DNA of 64,000 nt from Streptomyces mirabilis. GTDB lineage: Bacteria > Actinomycetota > Actinomycetes > Streptomycetales > Streptomycetaceae. Positions 36,595-45,669 of this stretch are shown here, one piece after another. Numbering within the stretch: the first letter of the stretch is position 1; each line of letters starts with the position of its first letter. Under the pieces are notes generated by a model, which made no database searches, had not been told where the DNA came from, and saw nothing but the letters and a program-made list of their open reading frames with translations. The position numbers and the translations under genes are program-made. The stretch is from contig NZ_CP074102.1 in the NCBI RefSeq assembly GCF_018310535.1, positions 5,332,001-5,396,000 of the forward strand, in the 5' to 3' direction.

Positions 36595-38348
36595 GTTCCC
36601 TCCCGGGTGTGGGCGCCGATCAGTTGCAGAACCTTCAGGCCGACGGTGATGGCTTCCACAGGGTCTGATTCCGCGGCAGCGCCCGGCAGGATGCGGGCAG
36701 CGAGGCGAGCGGCGGCCGTCAGAGCCGGGGAGGGGAGCGAGGCGAGGAAGGCCCGCAAGCCCGTGTCGTCGTCTCCTGGGGCCAGTGGGGCCAGGCGACA
36801 GGCGATGGCGAGGATCATCGCGGCCGGGCGTTGATTCGGTTCCACTAGCGGGGCGGGCACACGGTACGTGTTGCTGCCGCGTGCCCTGATTATCTCAGCG
36901 GCGGGCGAACCGGGAGCGTCGGCGCGGGAGACGAGACTCAGGAGTGCTTCGCGGCCTTGCGCGGCGGTGGCGAAGTAGCGATGGGTGGCGAAGGTACGCA
37001 GATAGGCCCCCAATAACTGATGATCGGGGGTGAACTCGGGACGCACCAGCTCCGGTGGGTGCGGCAGACGGGTGTCGCGCAGAGTGGCGAGCGCGGTCAC
37101 GGTGACCAGCGCCCAGAAGTGGTCGTACTCCTCGGGCGACCCGAAGGTCGTCCGGGAGGCCACGGCTTCTGGCGTGGAAAGGACGTCCATGTCGCCGTAC
37201 AGGGCCTGGCGCAGTTGGGTGAGGATGGAGGCGCCGTCCCAGTAGTTCCCCATGAACTTGGTACCGGTGAGGATTTCGTACGCGCCGTACAGAGCGCTGG
37301 CCTGGTGAGCGCCATGGAATTCGGTGAAGTCACCGCTCCACAGGAGCACTTGGAGCGGCTTGGTGAAAATGGTGCCGAGTTCGTCCCGCGTAGTGGCCGA
37401 CTTGGGGTCAGGGTCGACGCAGCGCAGGATCTTCAGGCGAGCGTCGGTGGTGAGGGCGACGAGCTCACGGGCGGCCCGGTTGGAGGCCACACCGCGTACC
37501 GACATCAGTAGCGCGGTGTTGGCGAGCCAGGCCAGGTAGCGGCTGAGCGCGCCCAGAGGCGGAGCGGGGTCGGGCAGTCGGCGGCAGTGGCGGATGACCG
37601 AGTCGATCAGTGCGTGGGCGCAAGCGCTGACCTGGACAGGGTCGGCGCCACCGGCCAGGGTGGCGCGTGAAAGACGGTGCAGGACGTCGAGGTGGACGGT
37701 GATGGCGTCCTCGGCGGCAGCGGGCGGTACCTCTGCCTCCACTAGTTGATCGACAAGGTTCCGGATCGCGGTGGGGTCGTTGCTGGTGCCGGCCTGGCTG
37801 ACGGTGCCCAGATAGGAGTTGATGACGGGGTCGTTCTCGAGCTCGTAGAAGAAGGAGCCGAAGCCCGTCCCCTGGCGGGCCAGAGCCCCGGCCAGGGTCC
37901 GGCGCAGCAGCCGATTGCGGCCGCCGATGCTGGCCAGGCCGAAGAGCTGTATGAAGGAGAAGATCCCGAAGATGTTGGCCAGTAGGAACAGCAGCGCGCC
38001 GTAAGTGGCGCTGGCGGCGTTGTCGCCGAGGAGTCCGCAGGCCGTGAACAAGGCCGCGAACCAGCCGATGAGCACCCATTCCCTGAAGGCGATGTGGCTG
38101 TCGATCGCCCGTAACGAGGGCCAGGAGCTGGCCGCGGAGAACGTGAGCGCGAAGATGACCGCCTCACCGGTCAGCAGCGTGGCGAAGAAGGCGATGCTGA
38201 ACTGGGTCGCATCCACGACGTCGTCATGGCTTCGTGGATGGTGGAGTGCGACGAGGCCGAGCGCCACAGCGCACACGAATAGTGCCAACTGTCTCCACGT
38301 CTGCACCGCTGCCCCGTTCGACTCCCGGACTTCACCAGCGGTGCTCAA
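36591..38348 (-). CDS. Four-helix membrane protein with large cytoplasmic domain
   Basis: A 585-residue protein. Four hydrophobic segments occupy the first 160 residues (about 22-38, 50-72, 88-108, 112-140), followed by a 420-residue soluble, mostly helical domain with no motif I recognise. The start codon appears to be TTG at 38348 because the frame begins there; a later GTG is possible. It leads a three-gene leftward operon with the unknown protein (GTGA overlap) and a nucleoside deaminase. A membrane protein plus base-modifying enzyme is reminiscent of effector/sensor pairs, but this is speculation. Confidence 0.7.
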   Translation of the reverse strand: MSTAGEVRESNGAAVQTWRQLALFVCAVALGLVALHHPRSHDDVVDATQFSIAFFATLLTGEAVIFALTFSAASSWPSLRAIDSHIAFREWVLIGWFAALFTACGLLGDNAASATYGALLFLLANIFGIFSFIQLFGLASIGGRNRLLRRTLAGALARQGTGFGSFFYELENDPVINSYLGTVSQAGTSNDPTAIRNLVDQLVEAEVPPAAAEDAITVHLDVLHRLSRATLAGGADPVQVSACAHALIDSVIRHCRRLPDPAPPLGALSRYLAWLANTALLMSVRGVASNRAARELVALTTDARLKILRCVDPDPKSATTRDELGTIFTKPLQVLLWSGDFTEFHGAHQASALYGAYEILTGTKFMGNYWDGASILTQLRQALYGDMDVLSTPEAVASRTTFGSPEEYDHFWALVTVTALATLRDTRLPHPPELVRPEFTPDHQLLGAYLRTFATHRYFATAAQGREALLSLVSRADAPGSPAAEIIRARGSNTYRVPAPLVEPNQRPAAMILAIACRLAPLAPGDDDTGLRAFLASLPSPALTAAARLAARILPGAAAESDPVEAITVGLKVLQLIGAHTREGT

Positions 38349-38489
38349 CTCTTGCAGGGAACAGTGATGTTGCCAACAGGGAGTCCGGGCCCGAGGGTGC
38401 GGTGACGGCCGGAAGGCGCCTGATCGCTACACGGGCTCTGCGGCTCCGCCCGAGAGAGGGTTACGGGCGGGGGAATGCTGTCCTTCGAG

Positions 38490-38690
38490 TCATCCCGCCG
38501 ATGCCGTAAGAAATTTGTGCCATGCCTCGGCCGACACCGTGACATGAGGGCCGCCCGGCACTTTGGAATCCCTCACCAGCACACCTGCGCGTACGAAGGC
38601 GGCCTCCACGCACTCTCCGCCGGCGCCATTGCTGTAAGACGAGGTGAACCACGCCGGACTGCCGGGGTTCGTGGGCTCTGAAACGCTCAC
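38490..38690 (-). CDS. DUF397 protein
   Basis: A 66-residue DUF397 protein, a family nearly confined to Streptomyces and relatives: WFTSSYSNGAGGECVEAAF then VLVRDSKVPGGPHVTVSAEAWHKF. Its GTG start overlaps the stop of the upstream DUF5753 regulator gene in a GTGA junction, the classic arrangement for these pairs. Family members probably act as small partners of the HTH regulator in developmental control. Confidence 0.92.
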   Translation of the reverse strand: MSVSEPTNPGSPAWFTSSYSNGAGGECVEAAFVRAGVLVRDSKVPGGPHVTVSAEAWHKFLTASAG

Positions 38691-39544
38691 TGTGCGTATT
38701 CCTTCAGGACGGACTTGATCAGTTGGGTGGAACGCTGAGGACTCAAGGCCGCGGCTCGTAGCCCGTCGAACGCCCTGGTGTACTCACGAACATGATGCTC
38801 TCCCTCCAGATAAACGGCGTCGGTGATGCCGTCCCGGTACACCAGGTCCGGTGCTTCCTGTGCTGGGAAGCCCAGCATGGTGAAGGAACCCGAAGCCGGA
38901 TAGGTGCCCGAGTCGAACGGTAGGACCTGCAGTGTCACAGTCGGCAACTCGACTGAATCCAAGACGCGTTCAAGCTGGTCTCGCATCAGTGCCCGATCTC
39001 CGATGATGTGGCGCAGCGCGGCCTCGTTCACGATGAACCAGGCGTCGGGGGCATCGGCTTGCGACAGCATGGTCTGGCGCTCCGCGCGCACCCGCACGGC
39101 CCTGTCGATGTCCTCGGCGGACATGTGGGCGCCGGTCGTGTGGAGTTCGCGGATGTATGGCTCGATCTGCATCAAACCCGGGATCAACTCGCACTGGTAC
39201 TGGCGAAAAGTGGACGCGTCCTGCTCCAGGCCGATGTAGATGCTGAACCACTCGGGCACACCCGCTCCGTGGACTTGCCACCAGCCGCGTGTATTGGCCT
39301 GCCGGGCCAGTGACTTGAGGAATTCGCGAAGTTCGTCGGCGGTGGCGTAGAAGCGGCACAGGGCGTCGATGTCGGACGGCTGGACCCGGCCGGTCCCTGT
39401 CTCCATCCGATTCACCTTGGACCCACTCCAGTCCAGGGCCTCGCCGACCTGCGCGCAGGTCAGCGAGCTCCTCTCGCGGAGCTTCTTCAGCTCGATCGAG
39501 AGACGGCGGCGGCGTGCCGTCGGTGAACCAGCCATCTCAACCAT
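38687..39544 (-). CDS. XRE-type HTH regulator with DUF5753 domain
   Basis: A 285-residue regulator with an N-terminal helix-turn-helix (about 15-70: LKKLRERSSLTCAQVGEALDWSGSKVNRMETG) and a C-terminal DUF5753 domain (about 100-275: EWFSIYIGLEQDASTFRQYQ, LIPGLMQ, PDLVYRDGITDAVYLEGEH). This is the WhiJ/AbaA-like family of Streptomyces regulators, which pair with DUF397 proteins. It diverges from an anti-sigma-like ATPase gene across a 208-bp control region. ATG 39544 has only a weak Shine-Dalgarno; ATG 39535 is possible. Confidence 0.92.
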   Translation of the reverse strand: MVEMAGSPTARRRRLSIELKKLRERSSLTCAQVGEALDWSGSKVNRMETGTGRVQPSDIDALCRFYATADELREFLKSLARQANTRGWWQVHGAGVPEWFSIYIGLEQDASTFRQYQCELIPGLMQIEPYIRELHTTGAHMSAEDIDRAVRVRAERQTMLSQADAPDAWFIVNEAALRHIIGDRALMRDQLERVLDSVELPTVTLQVLPFDSGTYPASGSFTMLGFPAQEAPDLVYRDGITDAVYLEGEHHVREYTRAFDGLRAAALSPQRSTQLIKSVLKEYAQ

Positions 39545-39752
39545 CCCTTGAATAGTGGGTGTTCAGTCTCGCGCCAAGGTCCGTGCCTGCCAATCACTCG
39601 GAAGTGGGAATCCCGTCCTGCACATTGCACACCGGGATGTGCTCGCGTCACCCTGGTTCACGACGCAACTCACCGTGAGGGTGCGTGACGCTCCGCTGAT
39701 CATGTGGAGATGGCATGCGACGAGAGGGGTCTTCGTGATCCAGGAAGCGTGT

Positions 39753-40391
39753 ATGTCACGGAAGCCGTGGGACCTGGACTTCACCGCGGAACCCGAGGAA
39801 GTGGCTGCCTTGCGCCGCCTCATGCGGCTGCACCTGGGGGTGTGGGGCCTGCACGAGGTCACCGACGCGGCCCAGCTCTGTGTGAGTGAGCTGGTGTCCA
39901 ACATCATCACGCACGTCGGCGCGGGCACCCCGGCCACGCTCGCGGTCTCGATGAACGGCGTTCATCTGCGCATCGAAGTCCATGACCCCGACACGCGCGC
40001 CCTACCCACGCTTCTCGACGCGAATGTCGAGTCCGAGTCCGGGCGGGGCATGGCCCTCATCGACGCGGTCGCCGCACGCTGGGGTGTCCAGCTCCGCCCC
40101 GACCGGAAGGTTACGTGGTGCGAGCTGGCGACGGGTCTCGCATCGCCGAACGGTCATGTGGAGGGCCCCGGCGTGCTGCGGGCCGAGGCCTTGCTGGAGC
40201 TGTGCGCGAATGCGAGACCGCCCCGACTGTCCGGGGCGGGAAGACTGGGGAGGGTTGTGGCCGAGGAGTCGGTGATCACGGCTATCACGGACTTCCTTCA
40301 CTGGCTTCGGGCGCACGGCTGCGACGTGGACGATGTTTTGGACCGCGCCCAGTCCCGCTATGACGCCGAACTGAACGGCCCGGTGTGCTAA
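39753..40391 (+). CDS. HATPase_c (RsbW-like) regulatory ATPase
   Basis: A 212-residue protein with an N-terminal GHKL kinase-like domain of the anti-sigma-factor (RsbW/SpoIIAB) type: N-box QLCVSELVSNIITH, G1-like VHDPD, and G2 ESGRGMALIDAVA. The C-terminal 75 residues are helical and specific to this protein. Such stand-alone ATPases accompany DUF5753/DUF397 regulators in Streptomyces. AGGAAG supports ATG 39753; ATG 39702, 17 codons upstream in frame, is an alternative. Confidence 0.87.
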   Translation: MSRKPWDLDFTAEPEEVAALRRLMRLHLGVWGLHEVTDAAQLCVSELVSNIITHVGAGTPATLAVSMNGVHLRIEVHDPDTRALPTLLDANVESESGRGMALIDAVAARWGVQLRPDRKVTWCELATGLASPNGHVEGPGVLRAEALLELCANARPPRLSGAGRLGRVVAEESVITAITDFLHWLRAHGCDVDDVLDRAQSRYDAELNGPVC

Positions 40392-40549
40392 TTGACCCGA
40401 AGGTCGAGCTTCTGACGCAGGAGCGCAGCGCCAAGGTCCGAGGAAAGCCACCTGTGCGGCCGCAGTGGTGGGAACCGGCAACGGAATGTCAGCTCCGCGC
40501 CGGTGTCGGGTCCCACCGGGATGGTGCATGGCCGGCGAACGGCCCGGAT

Positions 40550-42415
40550 TCAGCCGGACACTATGTTCGCGAAGAAGCCGAGATGAGGATCTTCCGGGGT
40601 GCCGACGAGCAGCGCGCGGTCCAACAGGATGTTGTTGTGTTCGCAGCTCGTCTCCGGGAGCATCACGCAGGCGTGGCAGGCCGCCAGGTTGATTCCGCCG
40701 GCGCCCGACGCCTCGGTCTCCATGCAGAGCGGGTCCGAGGAACACCACTCGGCACGGCGGACGGCCGAACGGACCGTGCGAGCGAGAATCTCCGGCTCAC
40801 CTTGAGCGACCAGGCCACCCAGACTGCCCGCGGAGTCGCTCGTCGCCGTGTAGATGAGTACCCCGGCCATGTCGTCGGCGGCATACAAGCGTTCTCGCAG
40901 GGACGCGGCCGGGTAGCCTGCCTCCAGGCTCCACTCGTTGATGAGGATGTGGGCCAGGGTGTGCAGCAGCACCATGCGAGGGGTGGCGGGGGAGGAGACG
41001 ACGCGGCTCGGGTCGTCGGCCCGCTGCTCCAACACCCGCTGGTGGGCGGTACGCATCCGTTCGATCCGGGCCGCCACCGCCGGGGCCTTCTCCCAGGCGT
41101 CCAGTCGGTCCTCGTCCAGGCGGAGGAAGACTCCCTCGCCCCGCACCTCCATGGCCGGGAGCCAGCGCAGGGGGCGTTCGGACAGTGGCATCTCCTTGGA
41201 GTCGGTCGTCGACTCGGCGTCGATGAGTCGCGTGAACGCCTTCAGGGCGCGCACCTCGCGAAGCTTCTTGACCAGCATCGGGCCGGTGACGCCGAGTGGA
41301 TCGAGCACGCTCTGGTCGCCCAGCGGGGTCTCGCAGACGAACTGTTCGTCGCGGGTGTGCTCGCTCTCGTCGTTGCCCGAGCGAAGACGCTCGTACTCCT
41401 TGTTGCGCAGGGCGCGGTAGCGGTGGTCGAAGGTGGGAGCCGCCTCACCATCTGGGTCCTCCTCGCGCTCCGCGTCGAGCAGCGCCATCACCTCGTCCAG
41501 CGGTACAGGACACTTTCCCTTGAAAACACCTTTGAGGTAGATCTCGACATGCTCGCGCTCGTCGTACTCACGAAGCGCGTCCCAGTGTTCGGCGAGCGGA
41601 TCCGCTCGGCCGTCGCTCCACGGTGGGATGGAGAGCGCCGACTTCAGCACCGGCTGCCATACCGCCGAAGAACCACGCTGCAATGTGCGCAGGGGAAGTC
41701 CACACTCCTGAGCGGGGGCAGAGGCACCGAGCCATGGACGGGGGCCTCGGCACTTGAGGCCCAGGTCCTTGAGCGCGTTTCTGCGGAAGGAACCCTCCAT
41801 CGAGACCTCGGGAGCTTGCCCGCAGGTGCAGGAGACCAGGATGGAGCGGAGCGAGGAAGTGTGCCCGGACGTGCGCAGCTTGAGCTTGCCCCCGCACTGT
41901 GCGGTCGGCGAGGCACCACGGTCCTTGGAGCGGTGCACCCACTGCCAGTACGGAAACTCGCCGAGGTGTCCGCCCTCGCACGCGACGACGAAACGGGAGG
42001 GGACCAGGTCGGCCTCACACGTGCCGCAGATGCTTCTACCGGCGGGCGGGTTGAAGTCGCGGTGCCGCTGCAGGTCGTTGCACTCCGGGCAGGAGTGCAT
42101 CAAAGGGAAGCGACGGACCCGGAGACCGTCCCTGCTGGTGTCGTCGGAAGCGGGCGGCAGCCGGAAGTAGTCGACGTCGAGTAGCCGGGCCAGACGTCGT
42201 TCGTGGATCCGTGGGGACTCATCCCGACTCCAGCTCTGCTCGGCCTCGTCGAGCCCCGAGACGATGAAGGACTCGTGATCCACGGCGATGAGCGACCCGA
42301 CGCCGTACGTGGTGATCGCCTGGGCACGACGGACCGCACCACGCCGCGGAAGGTTGTGGACGGGTGCGGCGCCGTTCGCGCCGGTCCGGCGACGGCGGGC
42401 GGGAGGCGGGGTCAT
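40550..42415 (-). CDS. drmB: DrmB-like DUF1998 protein of DISARM
   Basis: A 621-residue protein matching DISARM DrmB (DUF1998). After a basic head, RRAQAITTYGVGSLIAVDHESFIVSGLDE is the family opening. Cysteine pairs CPEC and CGTC (about 105-135) and SCTCG suggest zinc binding. The C-terminal DUF1998 region contains LLHTLAHILINEWSLEAGYPAASLRERLYA and ACHACVMLPETSCEHNN. In DISARM, DrmA and DrmB form the DNA-translocating core that senses incoming phage DNA. The ATG at 42415 overlaps the drmA stop in ATGA. It is the last gene of a four-gene operon, and no drmC nuclease follows. Confidence 0.87.
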   Translation of the reverse strand: MTPPPARRRRTGANGAAPVHNLPRRGAVRRAQAITTYGVGSLIAVDHESFIVSGLDEAEQSWSRDESPRIHERRLARLLDVDYFRLPPASDDTSRDGLRVRRFPLMHSCPECNDLQRHRDFNPPAGRSICGTCEADLVPSRFVVACEGGHLGEFPYWQWVHRSKDRGASPTAQCGGKLKLRTSGHTSSLRSILVSCTCGQAPEVSMEGSFRRNALKDLGLKCRGPRPWLGASAPAQECGLPLRTLQRGSSAVWQPVLKSALSIPPWSDGRADPLAEHWDALREYDEREHVEIYLKGVFKGKCPVPLDEVMALLDAEREEDPDGEAAPTFDHRYRALRNKEYERLRSGNDESEHTRDEQFVCETPLGDQSVLDPLGVTGPMLVKKLREVRALKAFTRLIDAESTTDSKEMPLSERPLRWLPAMEVRGEGVFLRLDEDRLDAWEKAPAVAARIERMRTAHQRVLEQRADDPSRVVSSPATPRMVLLHTLAHILINEWSLEAGYPAASLRERLYAADDMAGVLIYTATSDSAGSLGGLVAQGEPEILARTVRSAVRRAEWCSSDPLCMETEASGAGGINLAACHACVMLPETSCEHNNILLDRALLVGTPEDPHLGFFANIVSG

Positions 42416-45400
42416 CGGGTTCCCTCCATGAACAGGGCGGACTCGGCATCGACGTCGCGCAGGCTCCACAACGTGGACCACGCCTCGGCATCCTCGGACT
42501 CGTCGTCGTACGCCTTCAGGAGCGAAGGGGTACGACGGCCCCTTTGAGGTTCGAACAGCAGGCCGCTATGGATGTCGGCCTCCTTGCACCACCACTCGAC
42601 GAACTCGTCGAAGGCCTGGGACACGGCGTCGGTTTCCTCCGGGGTGACCGCCTCGACGCGTTCCAGGAGGATCGACTTGATGCGGCCCCGGAGCACGTGT
42701 TCGTAGGACTCGACCTGGCTGGCGCCCTCGTTGGGTCGGGCGGCGGGAATCATGATGCGGGCTAGGGCGACGATCACCGCGTGCAGGCCCCGGTCACGGG
42801 CGCGGGCGGAGAACGGGGTGACAGAGGTGGACTCGACCTCGCGGTACAGGGCCGAGTGGAAATGCTGGAAGCTCTCGTAGTGGGAACGGTCCCTGGACCG
42901 AGTCGAGTTGAGCATGACCGCGACCAGGCCGGGGTGCGTGCGGCCGACGCGGCTGGTGGCCTGGATGTACTCGGCGGTCGTCTGCGGCTGGCCCATTACG
43001 CCCATGAGACCGAGACGGTCCACGTCGACGCCGACCGCGATCATGTTTGTGGCCAGGAGGACGTCCACGGTGTCCTCGTCGGGCCACCGCTTCTCGATGC
43101 CCTTGAGGCGGGTGGGGATCTCGCTGGCGTCGATACGGCTCGTCAGCTCCGAGTAGTTGGCGACCGAGCGGACCTCCACCCCCTCGCGCTCGGCAAGCAA
43201 CTCCAGATAGGCCACCACGTCGTCATGGACCTGGAGTTCGGCCGCGGACAGCAGCCGGAGGCTGTTGAAGTAACCGACGAGACTCCAGTACGCGTCGCGC
43301 ACCTCTTCATCGGTCTGTGCCTGCTTGACCCGATGCAGCAGGGTTGCGTACGTGCGGATCAGCAGGGTGGACTGGCTGGTGCCGGGGGCCAGGAGGCCGA
43401 CGTAGCGGCGGCTCGCCTTCTCGTCGCGCGGTGTCTCCACGGCGAACCACGAGTCGCGGGCATCCAGACCGGCGGGCGGGAACTGCCGTACTTTGCGGGC
43501 GAAGAGGTGGCGTCCCTGGTCGGCGGCGCGACGGATGGTCGCTGTGGAGGCGATCACCTTGGGCCGGTCGGCGAGGGCGTCCACGGCGGTTTCGTAGAGG
43601 CCGGTGAGAGTTCCCAGCGGTCCGGAGATCAGGTGCAGTTCGTCCTGGACGATCAGCTCCGGGGGAGGGGTGCCGTCGGCCGGGTCGTTGAGGTTGAAGA
43701 GTGCGGAGGTGGCCGGACGCCACGGCATCGACGCGAACTTGTCCACGGTCGCGATCACCAGGGTCGGCCGCGCGTCGTACACCGCCTCGTCGATCAGGTG
43801 GACGGGCAGGCCGTCAGTGAAGTCGCAGCCTGCGCCGGGGCATCGGACATACATCCGCTTGGCGTCCTCGTCGACTTCGTAGTTCCGTGCGTCGAGGCGG
43901 GTTCCGCACCAGGGACAGGCGTGCAGCTGGACGGGATTCTCGGTGGCGAGGCGCTTGTCGAGGTTTCTCCGCAGTTCATCGAGCTTGAGGCCGGCCGCCG
44001 CCAGCGTGTTGGGAGTGGCCGACCGTCCCACCCACATGCCGACGGAGAACTCCTCATGGCCCAGCTCGGGCGTCCGGCGTCGCATGTGCTCCATGGCGCA
44101 GAGCAGAATCGCCGCCCGCTCGAACTGCTGGAGGGTGAGCAGCCGCAGCGTGTAGCGCATGAGGACGGTGACACCGCCACCGTCCGCACCCTTGCGGATG
44201 CGACGCAGGAACGACGTGAGGGCGATCAACCCGAGGTAGGCCTCCGTCTTGCCACCACCGGTGGGGAACCACAGCAGGTCGGACACCTGCCGATCGTCGT
44301 GCGCACGGTCGTCGATGCCGGCCAGGCAGAGCAGCAGGAACGCGATCTGGAAGGGGCGCCAGCGGCCAGCGGCCGGGGCGGGGGCGCCGACGCGTCCGTC
44401 CTTCACCCACTTGCTGCGGGCGCGCTGGTCCGCCATGGCGTGGTTCGCGAGGCGGAAAGCGCGCATGACATCGGGCTTGGTCCGCAGCAGCTCGATGCCT
44501 TCACGGATACGGTCGAGTGCCTCACGGCAGGCGCTCACCTGGTCCCGTGCGGGCTTCTCGTGGTTGGTGCCCGCCAGAGCGTCCGCCTCGTCCGACTTGC
44601 GGTCGATCCAGTGTTCGTACCCTGTGGCCAGCCCTTCCAGAGCGGCCAGGACCTCGGTATCGGACTGCTCGGCCAGCCCCAGCATCGACAGTGCCGAGCT
44701 GTCGATCTCCGGGTTGGAGTCGGTCAGCAGCACCTCTACCGTGGGCACGAACTGGCTTCGCACCTCGGGGACGGCGGGCGGTTCGGCTTCGGTCATACCG
44801 ATCGGCTGGGGAGTCCAGTCCCACTCGGCGGCGCAGCCGTGGCCGACCGCGAAGGTCGGGGCGTGGCGGTGCAGCAACCGACTCGTGGCGATCTCTCGGT
44901 CGTGGGCGGCGGCCGGGGCAGGACGCTCGACGAACGCGGTGGAGCCGTCGGCGGCCCGGACCGTCAGGCCGCACTGGAACAGGGAGAAGGCGTCCTGGAG
45001 ATCTCGCTCGCCGACTTTCTGCGTATTGATCAGAGTGACTGTGACCGTGACCGTGTCGGTGATCGGATCGAGGCGCCGGACGTTGACGTGCAACGAGGCT
45101 TCCGGGGCGAGCTTGAACGTCTTCTTCGGATCGGGAAGGGTGACGTCGATGTGCTGGTCGGGGAAGGAGAGTTCCTTGCGCCGCCACTGCTCCCGCTGGT
45201 CGGCGGTGGTACGGGCCTCGGCGCGGCGGGCCGGGACGGGCCTGCCGTCGGCGTCGGTGGGTTCGTAGACGGCCGCGCGGGCAGAGACCACGATCGAAGT
45301 ACTGCTTCTGGTCGGGCGGACTGCGAGGGTGAGACCCATCGAGGAAGGACGCCTGTCTCCCGCAGCACCGACCTCCTGCGCGGTGCCGGACTCTTCGACG

Positions 45401-45669
45401 TCTTCGCGGGTGAGCACAGGGGCGGCGTCGAGGCCTTCCTGCTCAGCGGCATCCTCGTCCTTCCGTTCCTTCGCCGTCCTGTCCGCGGCACGCGGATACA
45501 GCACGCCGGTCAAGTAGCGGTCGATCGGCGCGTCCTGGGTGAGAACCTCGCCGCGATCGTCCGGCTCGGCGTCCTCGGCGGGGCCCAGGAGTTCACGACG
45601 GAGCCCCACCAGGAGTTCCTCGTCCCGGACCCGGTAGTGCTCGGAGTGTGGGCCTGCCACCTGCGTCAT
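42412..45669 (-). CDS. drmA: DrmA-like SF2 helicase of DISARM
   Basis: A 1085-residue helicase matching DISARM DrmA. The N-terminal 430 residues are family-specific. Walker A is WFPTGGGKTEAY (Lys474), followed by a zinc-ribbon-like insert (CPWC...CPGAGC). Motif II is VQDELHL (Asp676-Glu677, a DE-L-H variant), motif III is ASTATIRR, and motif VI is QATSRVGRTHPG (about 905). Motif V includes NMIAVGVDVDRLGL. It is expected to translocate on or unwind DNA together with DrmB. Both ends overlap neighbours by 4 nt (ATGA), so it is tightly co-translated with a UvrD-like helicase and DrmB. Confidence 0.9.
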   Translation of the reverse strand: MTQVAGPHSEHYRVRDEELLVGLRRELLGPAEDAEPDDRGEVLTQDAPIDRYLTGVLYPRAADRTAKERKDEDAAEQEGLDAAPVLTREDVEESGTAQEVGAAGDRRPSSMGLTLAVRPTRSSTSIVVSARAAVYEPTDADGRPVPARRAEARTTADQREQWRRKELSFPDQHIDVTLPDPKKTFKLAPEASLHVNVRRLDPITDTVTVTVTLINTQKVGERDLQDAFSLFQCGLTVRAADGSTAFVERPAPAAAHDREIATSRLLHRHAPTFAVGHGCAAEWDWTPQPIGMTEAEPPAVPEVRSQFVPTVEVLLTDSNPEIDSSALSMLGLAEQSDTEVLAALEGLATGYEHWIDRKSDEADALAGTNHEKPARDQVSACREALDRIREGIELLRTKPDVMRAFRLANHAMADQRARSKWVKDGRVGAPAPAAGRWRPFQIAFLLLCLAGIDDRAHDDRQVSDLLWFPTGGGKTEAYLGLIALTSFLRRIRKGADGGGVTVLMRYTLRLLTLQQFERAAILLCAMEHMRRRTPELGHEEFSVGMWVGRSATPNTLAAAGLKLDELRRNLDKRLATENPVQLHACPWCGTRLDARNYEVDEDAKRMYVRCPGAGCDFTDGLPVHLIDEAVYDARPTLVIATVDKFASMPWRPATSALFNLNDPADGTPPPELIVQDELHLISGPLGTLTGLYETAVDALADRPKVIASTATIRRAADQGRHLFARKVRQFPPAGLDARDSWFAVETPRDEKASRRYVGLLAPGTSQSTLLIRTYATLLHRVKQAQTDEEVRDAYWSLVGYFNSLRLLSAAELQVHDDVVAYLELLAEREGVEVRSVANYSELTSRIDASEIPTRLKGIEKRWPDEDTVDVLLATNMIAVGVDVDRLGLMGVMGQPQTTAEYIQATSRVGRTHPGLVAVMLNSTRSRDRSHYESFQHFHSALYREVESTSVTPFSARARDRGLHAVIVALARIMIPAARPNEGASQVESYEHVLRGRIKSILLERVEAVTPEETDAVSQAFDEFVEWWCKEADIHSGLLFEPQRGRRTPSLLKAYDDESEDAEAWSTLWSLRDVDAESALFMEGTR

